A stretch of 54,507 bases of DNA from a virus. Position numbers and translations under genes: made by a program. This document shows positions 42,150-50,140 of this stretch, in pieces. Where the stretch lies: positions 1 through 54,507 of IMG/VR virus record IMGVR_UViG_3300045612_000538. The stretch is one strand, 5' to 3'. The notes beneath the pieces were generated by a model. It saw only the letters and a program-made list of their open reading frames with translations, was not told the origin of the DNA and searched no databases. The first letter of the stretch is position 1; every line of letters begins with the position of its first letter.

Positions 42150-42994
42150 TGATTACAGCTCGATTAAAAGGCGGATTAGGTAATCAAATGTTTCAAATAG
42201 GAACAGTATTAGCGCTTGCTAAAAAATTTAAAGATAATTATGGTATTGATTATAACATAAAACATTATTCCGGTCAGGGTTTTCCACATCTTAAATATAA
42301 AGACAATATTTTTAAAAACATTCCTATTATAGATTTCAAAGTAACCGATTTTAAAGTATATAATGAGCCAAAGTTTAATTATGTAGAAATACCGAAAACA
42401 AAGGAAAACCTTATAATTGATGGATACTTTCAAACACAAAAATATTTTTTAGATTTTAAAGAAGATGTAAAAAATATGTTTTATTTTGACCCGTCTTTAA
42501 AAGAGGCTGTAGATAGAAAAGTAAGATCTATAAAAAATGTAGCTGAAAAAAATAAAGTTACAGTTATGCACGTGCGTAGAGGAGAATATACTCTTCTTCC
42601 TAAAATACACCCCGTACAGCCTTTAGAGTTTTTTAATAAAGCTTATGAAATTTGTAATGACGGAGATACTTGTTTCATCATCATAACCGACACACCGGAT
42701 TGGTGTAGGTATAATTTTAAACAAAAAAATGTCTTTTTCTTTCAATCAGGATTTAACTTTTTTCATGACCATAAAGGCGGGGGTCTAAGCGAGTTATATG
42801 ATCTGTATATAGCATCTTCTGCAGATAAAAATATTATTTCTAATAGTTCGTTTGGCTGGTGGGGTGCATATCTTGGCAAACCAAAAGAAAACGTTATTTG
42901 CCCTCGTCATTGGTTTGGAGAGAGTGTATGGTTTAAACCTACCAATTGGAAGGATTGGGAAGATATATTTGTTGATGGTTGGGAGATATTATGA
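42143..42994 (+). CDS. GT11 alpha-1,2-fucosyltransferase-like
   Basis: 283 residues. Family GT11 landmarks: ARLKGGLGNQMFQIG at the N-terminus, HVRRGEYTL (donor GDP-binding His-x-Arg-Arg) near residue 144, and SNSSFGWWGAYLG near residue 232. It should move L-fucose, or a related GDP-L-sugar, to a 2-hydroxyl. The start is ATG 42143 or 42149. Coupled to the preceding gene by overlap. Confidence 0.88.
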   Translation: MVMITARLKGGLGNQMFQIGTVLALAKKFKDNYGIDYNIKHYSGQGFPHLKYKDNIFKNIPIIDFKVTDFKVYNEPKFNYVEIPKTKENLIIDGYFQTQKYFLDFKEDVKNMFYFDPSLKEAVDRKVRSIKNVAEKNKVTVMHVRRGEYTLLPKIHPVQPLEFFNKAYEICNDGDTCFIIITDTPDWCRYNFKQKNVFFFQSGFNFFHDHKGGGLSELYDLYIASSADKNIISNSSFGWWGAYLGKPKENVICPRHWFGESVWFKPTNWKDWEDIFVDGWEIL

Positions 42995-43830
42995 AAAATA
43001 TTTTAATTTTAGGATCTGAAGGACAAATTGGTAAGCCGCTAGAGGAATATCTAAACACAAAAGGATATAGAGTTGTTGGGCTCGATATAACAAAATCTGC
43101 TTATCATGATTTGAGAGAGTATGATAATTCTATTATTAGTGGTTATATAAAAAATACTGACTTTGTTTATTTTTTAGCGTTTGATGTAGGGGGGTCAAGA
43201 TACTTAAAAGAATATCAATATACGTATGATTTTATTGATAATAATACGCGTATAATTGCAAACACATTTCATTTTTTGAGATTATATAATAAACCATTTA
43301 TTTTTGCTTCTAGTCAAATGTCTAATATGAGTTACTCTCCTTACGGCGTTACTAAAGCTTTAGGAGAATATTACGCAAAGAATTTAAACGGGAGAATCGT
43401 TAAATTTTGGAATGTTTACGGCATAGAAAATGATATGGCCAAAGCGCATGTAATAACGGATTTTATTTTAAAAGCAAAGCACAATAATATTATCGATATG
43501 ATGACAGATGGCCAAGAAGAGAGACAGCTTTTATACAGCGAGGATTGTTGTAAGTGCTTAGAAATTGTTGCTAATAACTTTGATAAAATTTCAAAAGACA
43601 AAGAATTACATATAACTAATTTTGAGTGGTTTAAAATTATTGATGTTGCTTACAAAATAGCGAATCTGTTTCCTGGCACAACAGTTATACCTTCGACTAA
43701 TAAAGACACGGTACAGTTAAATAAAAAAAATGAACCTGATCCTTACATTTTAAATTTTTGGAAGCCAGAAGTAACTATTAATGAAGGTTTAGCCAAAATT
43801 TCCTCCTTTTATAAGAATAGTAATTTTTAA
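42991..43830 (+). CDS. NAD-dependent sugar epimerase/dehydratase
   Basis: 279 residues from the ATG at 42991, chosen because GGGAG lies just upstream. The Rossmann motif is ILGSEGQIGKPL, and the SDR catalytic Tyr/Lys are in YSPYGVTKALGE after IFASSQMSN. The C-terminus (NFWKPEVTINEGLAK) is of the nucleotide-sugar epimerase type. The sugar is not readable; in an operon with GDP-sugar enzymes, a GDP-hexose substrate is likely. Confidence 0.8.
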   Translation: MKNILILGSEGQIGKPLEEYLNTKGYRVVGLDITKSAYHDLREYDNSIISGYIKNTDFVYFLAFDVGGSRYLKEYQYTYDFIDNNTRIIANTFHFLRLYNKPFIFASSQMSNMSYSPYGVTKALGEYYAKNLNGRIVKFWNVYGIENDMAKAHVITDFILKAKHNNIIDMMTDGQEERQLLYSEDCCKCLEIVANNFDKISKDKELHITNFEWFKIIDVAYKIANLFPGTTVIPSTNKDTVQLNKKNEPDPYILNFWKPEVTINEGLAKISSFYKNSNF

Positions 43831-43868
43831 GCTATTGAAGTTTATATTTTTTTAGTAATATATATAAC

Positions 43869-44615
43869 ATGGATAATCTAATTCTTGGTCAGCAGTGGGG
43901 CGGGTTAGGAGATAACCTTCAATTTTCGACATTGCCTGAGCTTTATAGTAAGGTAAACAAAGAAGTATATATATCCTCAAGCAACGTAGTAAGAAATACC
44001 GAAATAAAAGAAATAGTATGGGATAAAAACCCTTTTATAAAAGGAACTTTAAATTTATCTCAGAATATTGGCGGTCATTTATTTTACTCTATTCCTAAAA
44101 GTGCATGGGAAAAAAAATGTAACATAATAAAAAAATGGGAGCTTGTTCACGGCTTTAATTCTGATGATGATTTTCCTTTACCTAAAATTTATTACAAACC
44201 TAATTTATTAGAAGCTTATTCTAATAAAATTGTAGCGGATTTTACTGCTACCACTTTAAATGAGCATTATAGTAGTGATTTATCTGTAATTAAAAATTAT
44301 ACTTTAAAAAACTATAATAAAAACGATTTCTTTATTTTACGACCATCTTCTAAAAATATTCAAAAACAATCATTAGCTAAATCTAATTTTGAACATCAAG
44401 TTGTTGAGTATAGTAATATTTTTGAATATGCAGATATTATTTTTTCTGCTAAAAGATTTGTATGTTTCTACAGTGGTGGTATGGTTTTAGGATCTGCCCT
44501 AAGAAAAAGTGATATAGACTGTATATTTCCGCCTCACCCGGATTATTACATAGAACATGAAATGCCTTATTATTATTTTCCAAATGTAAAATATATAGAA
44601 ACACTTAAAAAATGA
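43869..44615 (+). CDS. Putative glycosyltransferase, GT-B-like
   Basis: 248 residues. ILGQQWGGLGDNLQFSTLPE at the start resembles the Gly-rich opening of GT9/GT-B enzymes, and RFVCFYSGGMVLGSALR near residue 195 resembles their donor-site loop. It lacks a classical signature, so the class is tentative. A short AT-rich region precedes it, then overlaps couple all following genes. Confidence 0.55.
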   Translation: MDNLILGQQWGGLGDNLQFSTLPELYSKVNKEVYISSSNVVRNTEIKEIVWDKNPFIKGTLNLSQNIGGHLFYSIPKSAWEKKCNIIKKWELVHGFNSDDDFPLPKIYYKPNLLEAYSNKIVADFTATTLNEHYSSDLSVIKNYTLKNYNKNDFFILRPSSKNIQKQSLAKSNFEHQVVEYSNIFEYADIIFSAKRFVCFYSGGMVLGSALRKSDIDCIFPPHPDYYIEHEMPYYYFPNVKYIETLKK

Positions 44616-45235
44616 TAGAAAACTATGAATTAATGCCTACCGGTGCTATAAAGCAAGTAAATATAAAACCGTTTAAATATGATTATGAGTATATAGAAAA
44701 GTCTTTTAATAAAATAGATAATAATTCTATGTCTTGCTTAAGGATTGGAAATATTTTAGGTACTATAGGCTATATACCTCAATCCTTACTTGATGTGGGT
44801 TATGGCAATGGCAATTTTTTAGAGTGGTGCTCGAAGATTATTCCTAACTGTTATGGTAACGATATTGAGCCAGCTTATCCATTACCGGAGCACATAAAAT
44901 TTGTTAATAATATTACTGATCAGTTTTATGAAGTAATTACTTTTTTTGATTGTTTAGAACATTTTGCTTCTATTGATTTTTTTAATGATTTAAAGTGTAG
45001 ATGGTTGGTGATAAGCTTACCATGGTGTCATTATTTTTCTGATGATTGGTTTAGATCATGGAAACATAGAAAAGTCGATGAACACATTTGGTATTTTAAT
45101 GATGATTCGTTAAGACAGACGTTAGAGCAATATAATTTTACATTAGTAAGATCAAACAATATTGAAGATACTATAAGAAAGCACGAAGCTTATCCTAATA
45201 TCTTGACACAAATATTTTTAAAAAATGAAACTTAA
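44612..45235 (+). CDS. SAM-dependent methyltransferase (Methyltransf_23-like)
   Basis: 207 residues. SAM motif I is SLLDVGYGNGNFLEW near residue 59, followed by GNDIEPAYP and ITFFDCLEHF (motif IV with DCLEH, as in sugar methyltransferases of this class). SLPWCHYFSDDWF follows. It likely methylates a sugar of the glycan made by the operon. It overlaps both neighbours by 4 and 11 bases. Confidence 0.8.
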   Translation: MIENYELMPTGAIKQVNIKPFKYDYEYIEKSFNKIDNNSMSCLRIGNILGTIGYIPQSLLDVGYGNGNFLEWCSKIIPNCYGNDIEPAYPLPEHIKFVNNITDQFYEVITFFDCLEHFASIDFFNDLKCRWLVISLPWCHYFSDDWFRSWKHRKVDEHIWYFNDDSLRQTLEQYNFTLVRSNNIEDTIRKHEAYPNILTQIFLKNET

Positions 45236-46088
45236 AATTGTTCAAGATAATTCTGCTTGTGGCCTTGGTTCTACAATTTTAAGAGTTATTCATAATTTAC
45301 AGTATATTCAAAACGACGATCTTTTATATTTTGAAATGAGAAACCTTTTATATTCAAGCAAAGGAAATACTTGGAATAAATTTTTTCACCAGCCTTTTGA
45401 AGATAAAAAAAATGAAATAGAATATTTATTTAACAAGGGAGAATACGAAATTATAACACGTTGGTATAAATGTGGTAATTTTGTTTTAGATTATGCTAAA
45501 GATCAAAATAAAGACCAATTTTTAGATCGCGAATTTGTTGATTCGATACGTAAAATCACAAGAAAATATTTAAAAATTAAAAAAGAAATATCTGGTATAG
45601 GTAATTTTTTTGTCAAAAACAACTATGGTATGCAAAATGTTTTATCTATTCACAAAAGAGGTACAGACCATTTTGTTACAGGGGGACATGCAGCAGGACA
45701 AAAATATTTAATGGATTATAAAGCTGTGATTAAACCAGCTATAGAAAAAGCTTTAAAAGAAAATAAATGCGACAAGATATTTTTAGCTACAGACGAGCAA
45801 GAAACATATGATAATGTAAAAAATGATTTTGGCAGTATAGTTTTAAAATATAACACAGAGCTTATGCCTACAGGTTCAGACGGTGGTCTTCATTATTCTA
45901 ATGCTTATAGTGATGACGCTAAAAAATATAAATTAGGTGTAGATATGCTCACGGATGTTATTATAATGGCTTCTTGCAAATACAGTCTGTGTATGAGAAG
46001 TAATGTTTCTTTTTTAAATATTCTACTTCGGGATAATTACAATTATGAATTTATTGACAACCATATTGATTATGGAAGATGGTATTGA
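45225..46088 (+). CDS. Fucosyltransferase-like (GT23/NodZ or O-FucT type)
   Basis: 287 residues. The strand LSIHKRGTDH near residue 140 carries the His-x-Arg-x-x-Asp GDP-fucose-binding motif, and KIFLATDEQETYDNVKNDFG near residue 184 matches the ATDD-type motif of NodZ/FUT8/O-fucosyltransferases. ADVLTDV-like MLTDVIIMASCKYSLCMRSN resembles the conserved Ser/Asn end. Donor is likely a GDP-L-sugar; acceptor unknown. Confidence 0.72.
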   Translation: MKLKIVQDNSACGLGSTILRVIHNLQYIQNDDLLYFEMRNLLYSSKGNTWNKFFHQPFEDKKNEIEYLFNKGEYEIITRWYKCGNFVLDYAKDQNKDQFLDREFVDSIRKITRKYLKIKKEISGIGNFFVKNNYGMQNVLSIHKRGTDHFVTGGHAAGQKYLMDYKAVIKPAIEKALKENKCDKIFLATDEQETYDNVKNDFGSIVLKYNTELMPTGSDGGLHYSNAYSDDAKKYKLGVDMLTDVIIMASCKYSLCMRSNVSFLNILLRDNYNYEFIDNHIDYGRWY

Positions 46089-46106
46089 TTATGGAAAGGT
46101 TAGATA

Positions 46107-46949
46107 ATGATAAAAGTAAACTTATTTGATGGTACGTTCGGACATTCTTTAAATGAGAATGGGTTTCTAACTTCTACAAAAGATAGAAAACCTACGTTAA
46201 TTTCATATAAAGAAAAATTAATGTCTTATGATGGTATAACTGTTTTTAGTGATGAATATATGTACAGTGATTTTCCCGAACAGGTCAAAACAAAAACTAA
46301 GGTTGGATGGTGTATTGAATCGCCTGGTGTTAAACCTCAAGTTACGCAAAATTTAGAAAAAATAGATAACCGGTTCGATTATATCATCACCTTTAGAAGA
46401 GATTTAATTGAAAAAAATCCAAAAAAATATCTACCGGCTATTGTTGGTGGTACTTGGATAAACGAAAATGATCATGGGTTATATAAAGATGAAAAATCTA
46501 AAAATTGTTCTATTATACTTTCAGGTAAATCCTTTTTACCCGGACAGCAATTAAGACATGCAATTTATCGTCAAGTACAGGGTATAGATGCATTTGGCGG
46601 TGGTACTAAAACCGGACACATATTCGATAAATTAGATTCTTTAAAGAACTATAAGTTTACTTTTGTTATCGAAAACTGTCAATACTATAATTATTTTACA
46701 GAAAAACTTATAGATGCTTTTGTAACAGGCTGTATACCTATATATTGGGGCTGTCCTAATATAGGTGATTTTTTTGATTTAAAAGGATTAATTTTGTTTA
46801 ATAGTTTAACTGATATTAAAAAGCTAAAACTATCTAATAATTATTTTATTGAAAGGTCAGTTAATATTAAAAATAACTTTAAAAAAGCACAAGAGTACCT
46901 CTCTTCGGATGATTCTTTAGCTAAAACAATAAAAAAATATATTTTATGA
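46107..46949 (+). CDS. GT10-like alpha-1,3-fucosyltransferase
   Basis: 280 residues. The GT10 C-terminal motif is clear: FTFVIENCQYYNYFTEKLID then AFVTGCIPIYWGCPNIGD, near residue 190-222. The N-terminal half is variable as usual. It should transfer L-fucose or an L-fucose-like sugar. GGAAAGG lies about ten bases upstream as a ribosome site, in contrast with the leaderless operon-first genes. Confidence 0.85.
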   Translation: MIKVNLFDGTFGHSLNENGFLTSTKDRKPTLISYKEKLMSYDGITVFSDEYMYSDFPEQVKTKTKVGWCIESPGVKPQVTQNLEKIDNRFDYIITFRRDLIEKNPKKYLPAIVGGTWINENDHGLYKDEKSKNCSIILSGKSFLPGQQLRHAIYRQVQGIDAFGGGTKTGHIFDKLDSLKNYKFTFVIENCQYYNYFTEKLIDAFVTGCIPIYWGCPNIGDFFDLKGLILFNSLTDIKKLKLSNNYFIERSVNIKNNFKKAQEYLSSDDSLAKTIKKYIL

Positions 46950-47938
46950 AATATGCATTAGTATGTGGCGCAGGTGGTTTTATTGGAAACCATTTAGTAA
47001 ATAAATTAAAAGATCTTGGTTACTGGGTAAGAGGAGTAGATTTAAAATCTCCAGAATTTAGCAGTACAAATGCAGATGATTTTATTGTAGGTGATTTACG
47101 AGACAGACAAATAGTAAAAGATAGTTTATATGTATTGAAAGATAGCAATACAAACAGTAAAGAAATTTATGTAGATGAAATATATCAATTAGCTGCTGAT
47201 ATGGGCGGAGCAGGATATATTTTTACTGGTGATCATGATGCCGATGTAATGCATAATTCTGCATCGATTAATTTAAATGTTGTTGATCTGGCTACTAAAT
47301 TTAAAGTTAAAAAATTATTTTACAGTAGTAGTGCATGCATGTATCCGGAGCATAATCAATTGGACCCTGATAACCCAAATTGTGAAGAAAGCTCTGCATA
47401 CCCAGCTAATCCAGACAGCGAATACGGTTGGGAGAAATTATTTAGTGAACGTTTATATTTAGCTTATAAGCGAAATTATGGGTTAAACGTAAAGATTGCT
47501 CGTTTTCATAATATTTTTGGCCCGCTCGGCTCATGGAATAACGGAAAAGAGAAAGCTCCCGCTGCTATTTGTAGAAAAGTGGCCCAAGCAGTTGACGGGG
47601 GCGAAATTGAGATTTGGGGAGACGGTAATCAAACGAGAAGCTTTTTGTATGTTGATGAATGTTTAGATGGGATTATTAAATTAATGGAATCTAATTTTGA
47701 AGGCCCTGTAAATATAGGATCTGAAGAAAAAGTTTCTATTAATCAATTAGTAAATATTGTTTCTAAAATAGCAGGTAAAACTTTAATTAAAAAGCATATT
47801 AAAGGGCCTACAGGAGTAAGAGGTAGAAATTCAGATAATAAACTGATTAAAGAAAAAGTTGGATGGGCACCATCTCAACCTCTAGAAGTAGGCCTTAGTA
47901 AAACGTATGCTTGGATCAATAAAATGATATATGTATGA
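46946..47938 (+). CDS. GDP-mannose 3,5-epimerase
   Basis: Converts GDP-D-mannose to GDP-L-galactose (and GDP-L-gulose). 330 residues. NAD-binding GAGGFIG lies at 8-14; QLAADMGGAGYIFTGDHDAD, SSSACMYPE with Cys131, YGWEK with Tyr160/Lys164, ARFHNIFGPLGSW and KEKAPAAICRK with Lys203 match the plant enzyme, whose catalytic Cys and Lys are the equivalents. TRSFLYVDECLDGI closes the domain. It overlaps the fucosyltransferase by 4 bases, so GDP-L-galactose may feed the operon's transferases. Confidence 0.9.
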   Translation: MKYALVCGAGGFIGNHLVNKLKDLGYWVRGVDLKSPEFSSTNADDFIVGDLRDRQIVKDSLYVLKDSNTNSKEIYVDEIYQLAADMGGAGYIFTGDHDADVMHNSASINLNVVDLATKFKVKKLFYSSSACMYPEHNQLDPDNPNCEESSAYPANPDSEYGWEKLFSERLYLAYKRNYGLNVKIARFHNIFGPLGSWNNGKEKAPAAICRKVAQAVDGGEIEIWGDGNQTRSFLYVDECLDGIIKLMESNFEGPVNIGSEEKVSINQLVNIVSKIAGKTLIKKHIKGPTGVRGRNSDNKLIKEKVGWAPSQPLEVGLSKTYAWINKMIYV

Positions 47939-48006
47939 CTATTATTGAACTTATTTTTTTTATTGCAGTTCTTGCTTACCTTATTAAAATAATTGGAGAA
48001 CATTAA
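47935..48006 (+). CDS. 23-residue membrane microprotein
   Basis: MTIIELIFFIAVLAYLIKII then GEH: 23 residues, of which about 18 are hydrophobic, forming one membrane helix. Its ATG overlaps the upstream stop (ATGA), and its stop lies just before the GTG of the DUF366 gene, with GGAG of the latter's ribosome site inside it. Coupled translation supports it, but size alone does not. Confidence 0.5.
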   Translation: MTIIELIFFIAVLAYLIKIIGEH

Positions 48007-48007
48007 T

Positions 48008-48595
48008 GTGATTTCTGAAGACATTAAAATTTATGACGGTAGTTTAATTCACAGTCGCTTTGCTTATAAATTCTTCAAAGAACGTACATTACCTATTGGA
48101 AATATTCTAGCGTTTCGTGCGCCTATGAAAGTTGAAGCAGAAGGAATGATTGATACTGAGGACGTTTTAAATAATGATTTTATTTATAGTGAAGATGCTA
48201 TTAATTTTGTTTGGGAAATACCATATTTAGATCCTTTTGGCGCGGTTGCCTGGCAAAGACTGTTTAATACGCAGGTAGCAAATATTTTAAGTACTTCTTA
48301 CCTTAAGGCCCCTATTACTGTAGACGGAGACGATATGATCGTTCAGAAAGAGCATACTCAAGGCGGTGTCACCCAAACTAGTGGTAAATGCAGTGTGAGT
48401 ATAACTTATGTAAAGAACGGAACTGCGCTAGGTCATACAGGTATTAATATTAAAGCCGGTAAAAAAGCTCCTGCATTTGCTTTTTCTACTAATTTAGATG
48501 ATACCCAGGCTATCGGGCTTATGCAGGATGCAATAAAGCTTTTTTATACTTTAAACGATGATATTTTTATCGCTACTACTAAAGTTATCACTTGA
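48008..48595 (+). CDS. DUF366-family protein
   Basis: 195 residues from the GTG at 48008, preceded by GGAGAA. The pattern matches PF04017/DUF366: IYDGSLIHSRFAYKFF, ILAFRAPMKVEAEGMIDTED, WQRLFNTQVANIL and GKCSVSITYV then GHTGINI. DUF366 is known mainly from archaea and bacteria with unknown function. It precedes a gp62-like gene with a TTGA start-stop overlap, so it belongs to the replication-type operon rather than the glycan one. Confidence 0.65.
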   Translation: MISEDIKIYDGSLIHSRFAYKFFKERTLPIGNILAFRAPMKVEAEGMIDTEDVLNNDFIYSEDAINFVWEIPYLDPFGAVAWQRLFNTQVANILSTSYLKAPITVDGDDMIVQKEHTQGGVTQTSGKCSVSITYVKNGTALGHTGINIKAGKKAPAFAFSTNLDDTQAIGLMQDAIKLFYTLNDDIFIATTKVIT

Positions 48596-48960
48596 GTACA
48601 ATTTTTGATTTTTTAAGCGATATTTTATTTACAAAAAATAAGACTGCATATAAGTCTATTGATGATAGTAAATCATTCTCACCATACCTCATAAATCGAT
48701 GGATTAGTATGTATTCTCCAGATTGTGCTTTAATGGTAAATAGCATTGGAAAATATATATCAACATTTGAAAACAAACTCGACTTTTACAATCTTTTAGT
48801 AGCTGTAATACCAAAAAAAGTTAGAAAAAATATAAGCTATGTAAAGAAAATTAAAGACGAGACAAAACCTAAAGAGGATAGTATTGATTTAGTTGGGCTT
48901 CTTAGTAAAAAACACGAAATTTCTAAAAGAGAAGTAAAGGAATATCTATCGATTGAATAA
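48592..48960 (+). CDS. Probable clamp-loader small subunit gp62-like
   Basis: 122 residues against 187 in T4. YLINRWISMYSPDCALMVNS then a spaced LDFYNLLVAVIPKKVRKNIS follow the gp62 layout (NR-x-LS-x-F near the start, then QYDFL-x-x-x-V-x-KKKR). It would work with a gp44 ATPase, which is not in this window. The TTG start overlaps the DUF366 stop. Other T4-like proteins of this size are possible. Confidence 0.5.
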   Translation: MSTIFDFLSDILFTKNKTAYKSIDDSKSFSPYLINRWISMYSPDCALMVNSIGKYISTFENKLDFYNLLVAVIPKKVRKNISYVKKIKDETKPKEDSIDLVGLLSKKHEISKREVKEYLSIE

Positions 48961-48963
48961 ATA
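48956..48963 (+). promoter_or_regulatory. Possible late promoter box with longer leader
   Basis: AATAAATA spanning the stop of the gp62-like gene, 23 bases before the ATG at 48987. Unlike the other boxes it would give a leader of about 18 bases. Confidence 0.35.
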
Positions 48964-48986
48964 AAGCGCTCGCATAAGTCATTTTA

Positions 48987-49433
48987 ATGAGCGCGAATAT
49001 AGACTTATTATCTGTCAAAAAGTCATTAATTGACTTATCGGAGACACCTAAAAATTCATTTAATTCAGTTTTTACAGGTTATAATTTAAAAAAACTTTTA
49101 GATGATATTTTATTAGTAAAGTTTGTTGATGAAGCTGAGGACGGGGCTTCTATTATTAGAAACGGTATAGTTGTTCCTCTTAATACAGATACCCGTGCAT
49201 GGAGAATAGGAGAAGTTATACTTGCGGGCCCCAATATTAAATATACCCAGATTGGCGATTACGTATGCTTTCCTAACAATCTTGGAATACCGATAGCTAA
49301 TTTAGATGTAGATAATTATGGTACATTAAAAAAAGGAGTATTCCTAAATGAACAGAGAATTTTTGGTATTTGTTCATTAAGGAAAGATAATGAAAGTGTC
49401 GCTTCCCACATTAAAAAACGTTCTTCTAAGTAA
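48987..49433 (+). CDS. GroES-like co-chaperonin (gp31 analogue), probable
   Basis: 148 residues. Residues 37-105 follow a GroES-type barrel: DDILLVKFVDEAEDG, IRNGIVVPLN, WRIGEVILAGPNIKYTQIGD then YVCFPNNLGIPI, with the usual IL-x-x-GPN...GD-x-V order. T4 gp31 replaces GroES for head-protein folding. The N-terminal 35 residues and a basic C-terminus are extra. The mobile loop cannot be placed with certainty. A short inverted repeat covers the start region. Confidence 0.55.
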   Translation: MSANIDLLSVKKSLIDLSETPKNSFNSVFTGYNLKKLLDDILLVKFVDEAEDGASIIRNGIVVPLNTDTRAWRIGEVILAGPNIKYTQIGDYVCFPNNLGIPIANLDVDNYGTLKKGVFLNEQRIFGICSLRKDNESVASHIKKRSSK

Positions 49434-49767
49434 TGTGGGGGAAATAAAATTTATTCGTAGGAGACCAAAGCTTGGTTCTCCTCCTACTAGACGTATGCTT
49501 TGTACAAATAGTTTAAAGCTTTTAAATAGTACAGAAGGTAGACTTGCTTTAAATTATAGGCCTGCTATGCGTACTCCTCGTTTTAATCCTACAGAAAAAA
49601 ATCTTTTAATAACCTGGGACATCTTTATGCAGGATTATCGTTGTGTTAATATGTCAGCCTGCGAGCTTATTACATTTATACCTGCAGGTCAAGAGTTTTG
49701 GAAATACTTTAATGAAGTATTAGCCGGTATGTCTCAAAAACAAAAAATAGATTTTATGAACGCATGA
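49390..49767 (+). CDS. SH3-like barrel protein (WYL_2/DUF2693-type), tentative
   Basis: 125 residues. EIKFIRRRPK and RRMLCTNSLKLLNS resemble the basic strand pair of DUF2693/WYL_2, and LLITWDIFMQDYRCVNMSAC the second half; the following FWKYFNEVLAGMSQKQKIDF is helical. Such proteins occur in T4-like phages without a proven function. It starts after AAGGAAAG at ATG 49390, overlapping the co-chaperonin end by 44 bases. Confidence 0.5.
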   Translation: MKVSLPTLKNVLLSNVGEIKFIRRRPKLGSPPTRRMLCTNSLKLLNSTEGRLALNYRPAMRTPRFNPTEKNLLITWDIFMQDYRCVNMSACELITFIPAGQEFWKYFNEVLAGMSQKQKIDFMNA

Positions 49768-50111
49768 CATCTGTTGAACAAATAGAAAAAAGTGTAAATA
49801 ACTTTCTTCAAAAGAAAGTCAAATTTTTACTTGATACTAAGACTTTAAAAGAGGGTAAGATACTATTATTTTGTTTAAAAGATTTTTACTGTATTTTTAC
49901 GCTTATATCTGAGGTAAAAAATAATAAAAAAATATTATATGAGATCCCCTACCCTTTTAATATAGAAGTTTTTGATGAAAAAATAGTTTTTGATTATACG
50001 GTTGATACTTTTTGTAGAGGAGATAAGAATTTAAAAGATATTATTAATAGAATTAAGACAAAGAAACCTTTTAAACTTTTTAATAAAAAACTTACAATTT
50101 TATCTGTATAA
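49764..50111 (+). CDS. Hypothetical protein
   Basis: 115 residues, not recognised. Strand-helix mix, Lys-rich, with a hydrophobic ILLFCLKDFYCIFTLISEV near residue 33 that seems a beta pair rather than a membrane span. Coupled by ATGA to the preceding gene. Confidence 0.6.
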   Translation: MTSVEQIEKSVNNFLQKKVKFLLDTKTLKEGKILLFCLKDFYCIFTLISEVKNNKKILYEIPYPFNIEVFDEKIVFDYTVDTFCRGDKNLKDIINRIKTKKPFKLFNKKLTILSV

Positions 50112-50140
50112 TTTGAATTATAATAAGATATAATATTAAT

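Noticed and set aside
48966-48994. GCGCTC/GAGCGC inverted repeat around the start of the GroES-like gene
   Set aside because: Six-base stem with a 17-base loop and no T tract, so not a terminator; a regulatory role is possible but too weak to list.
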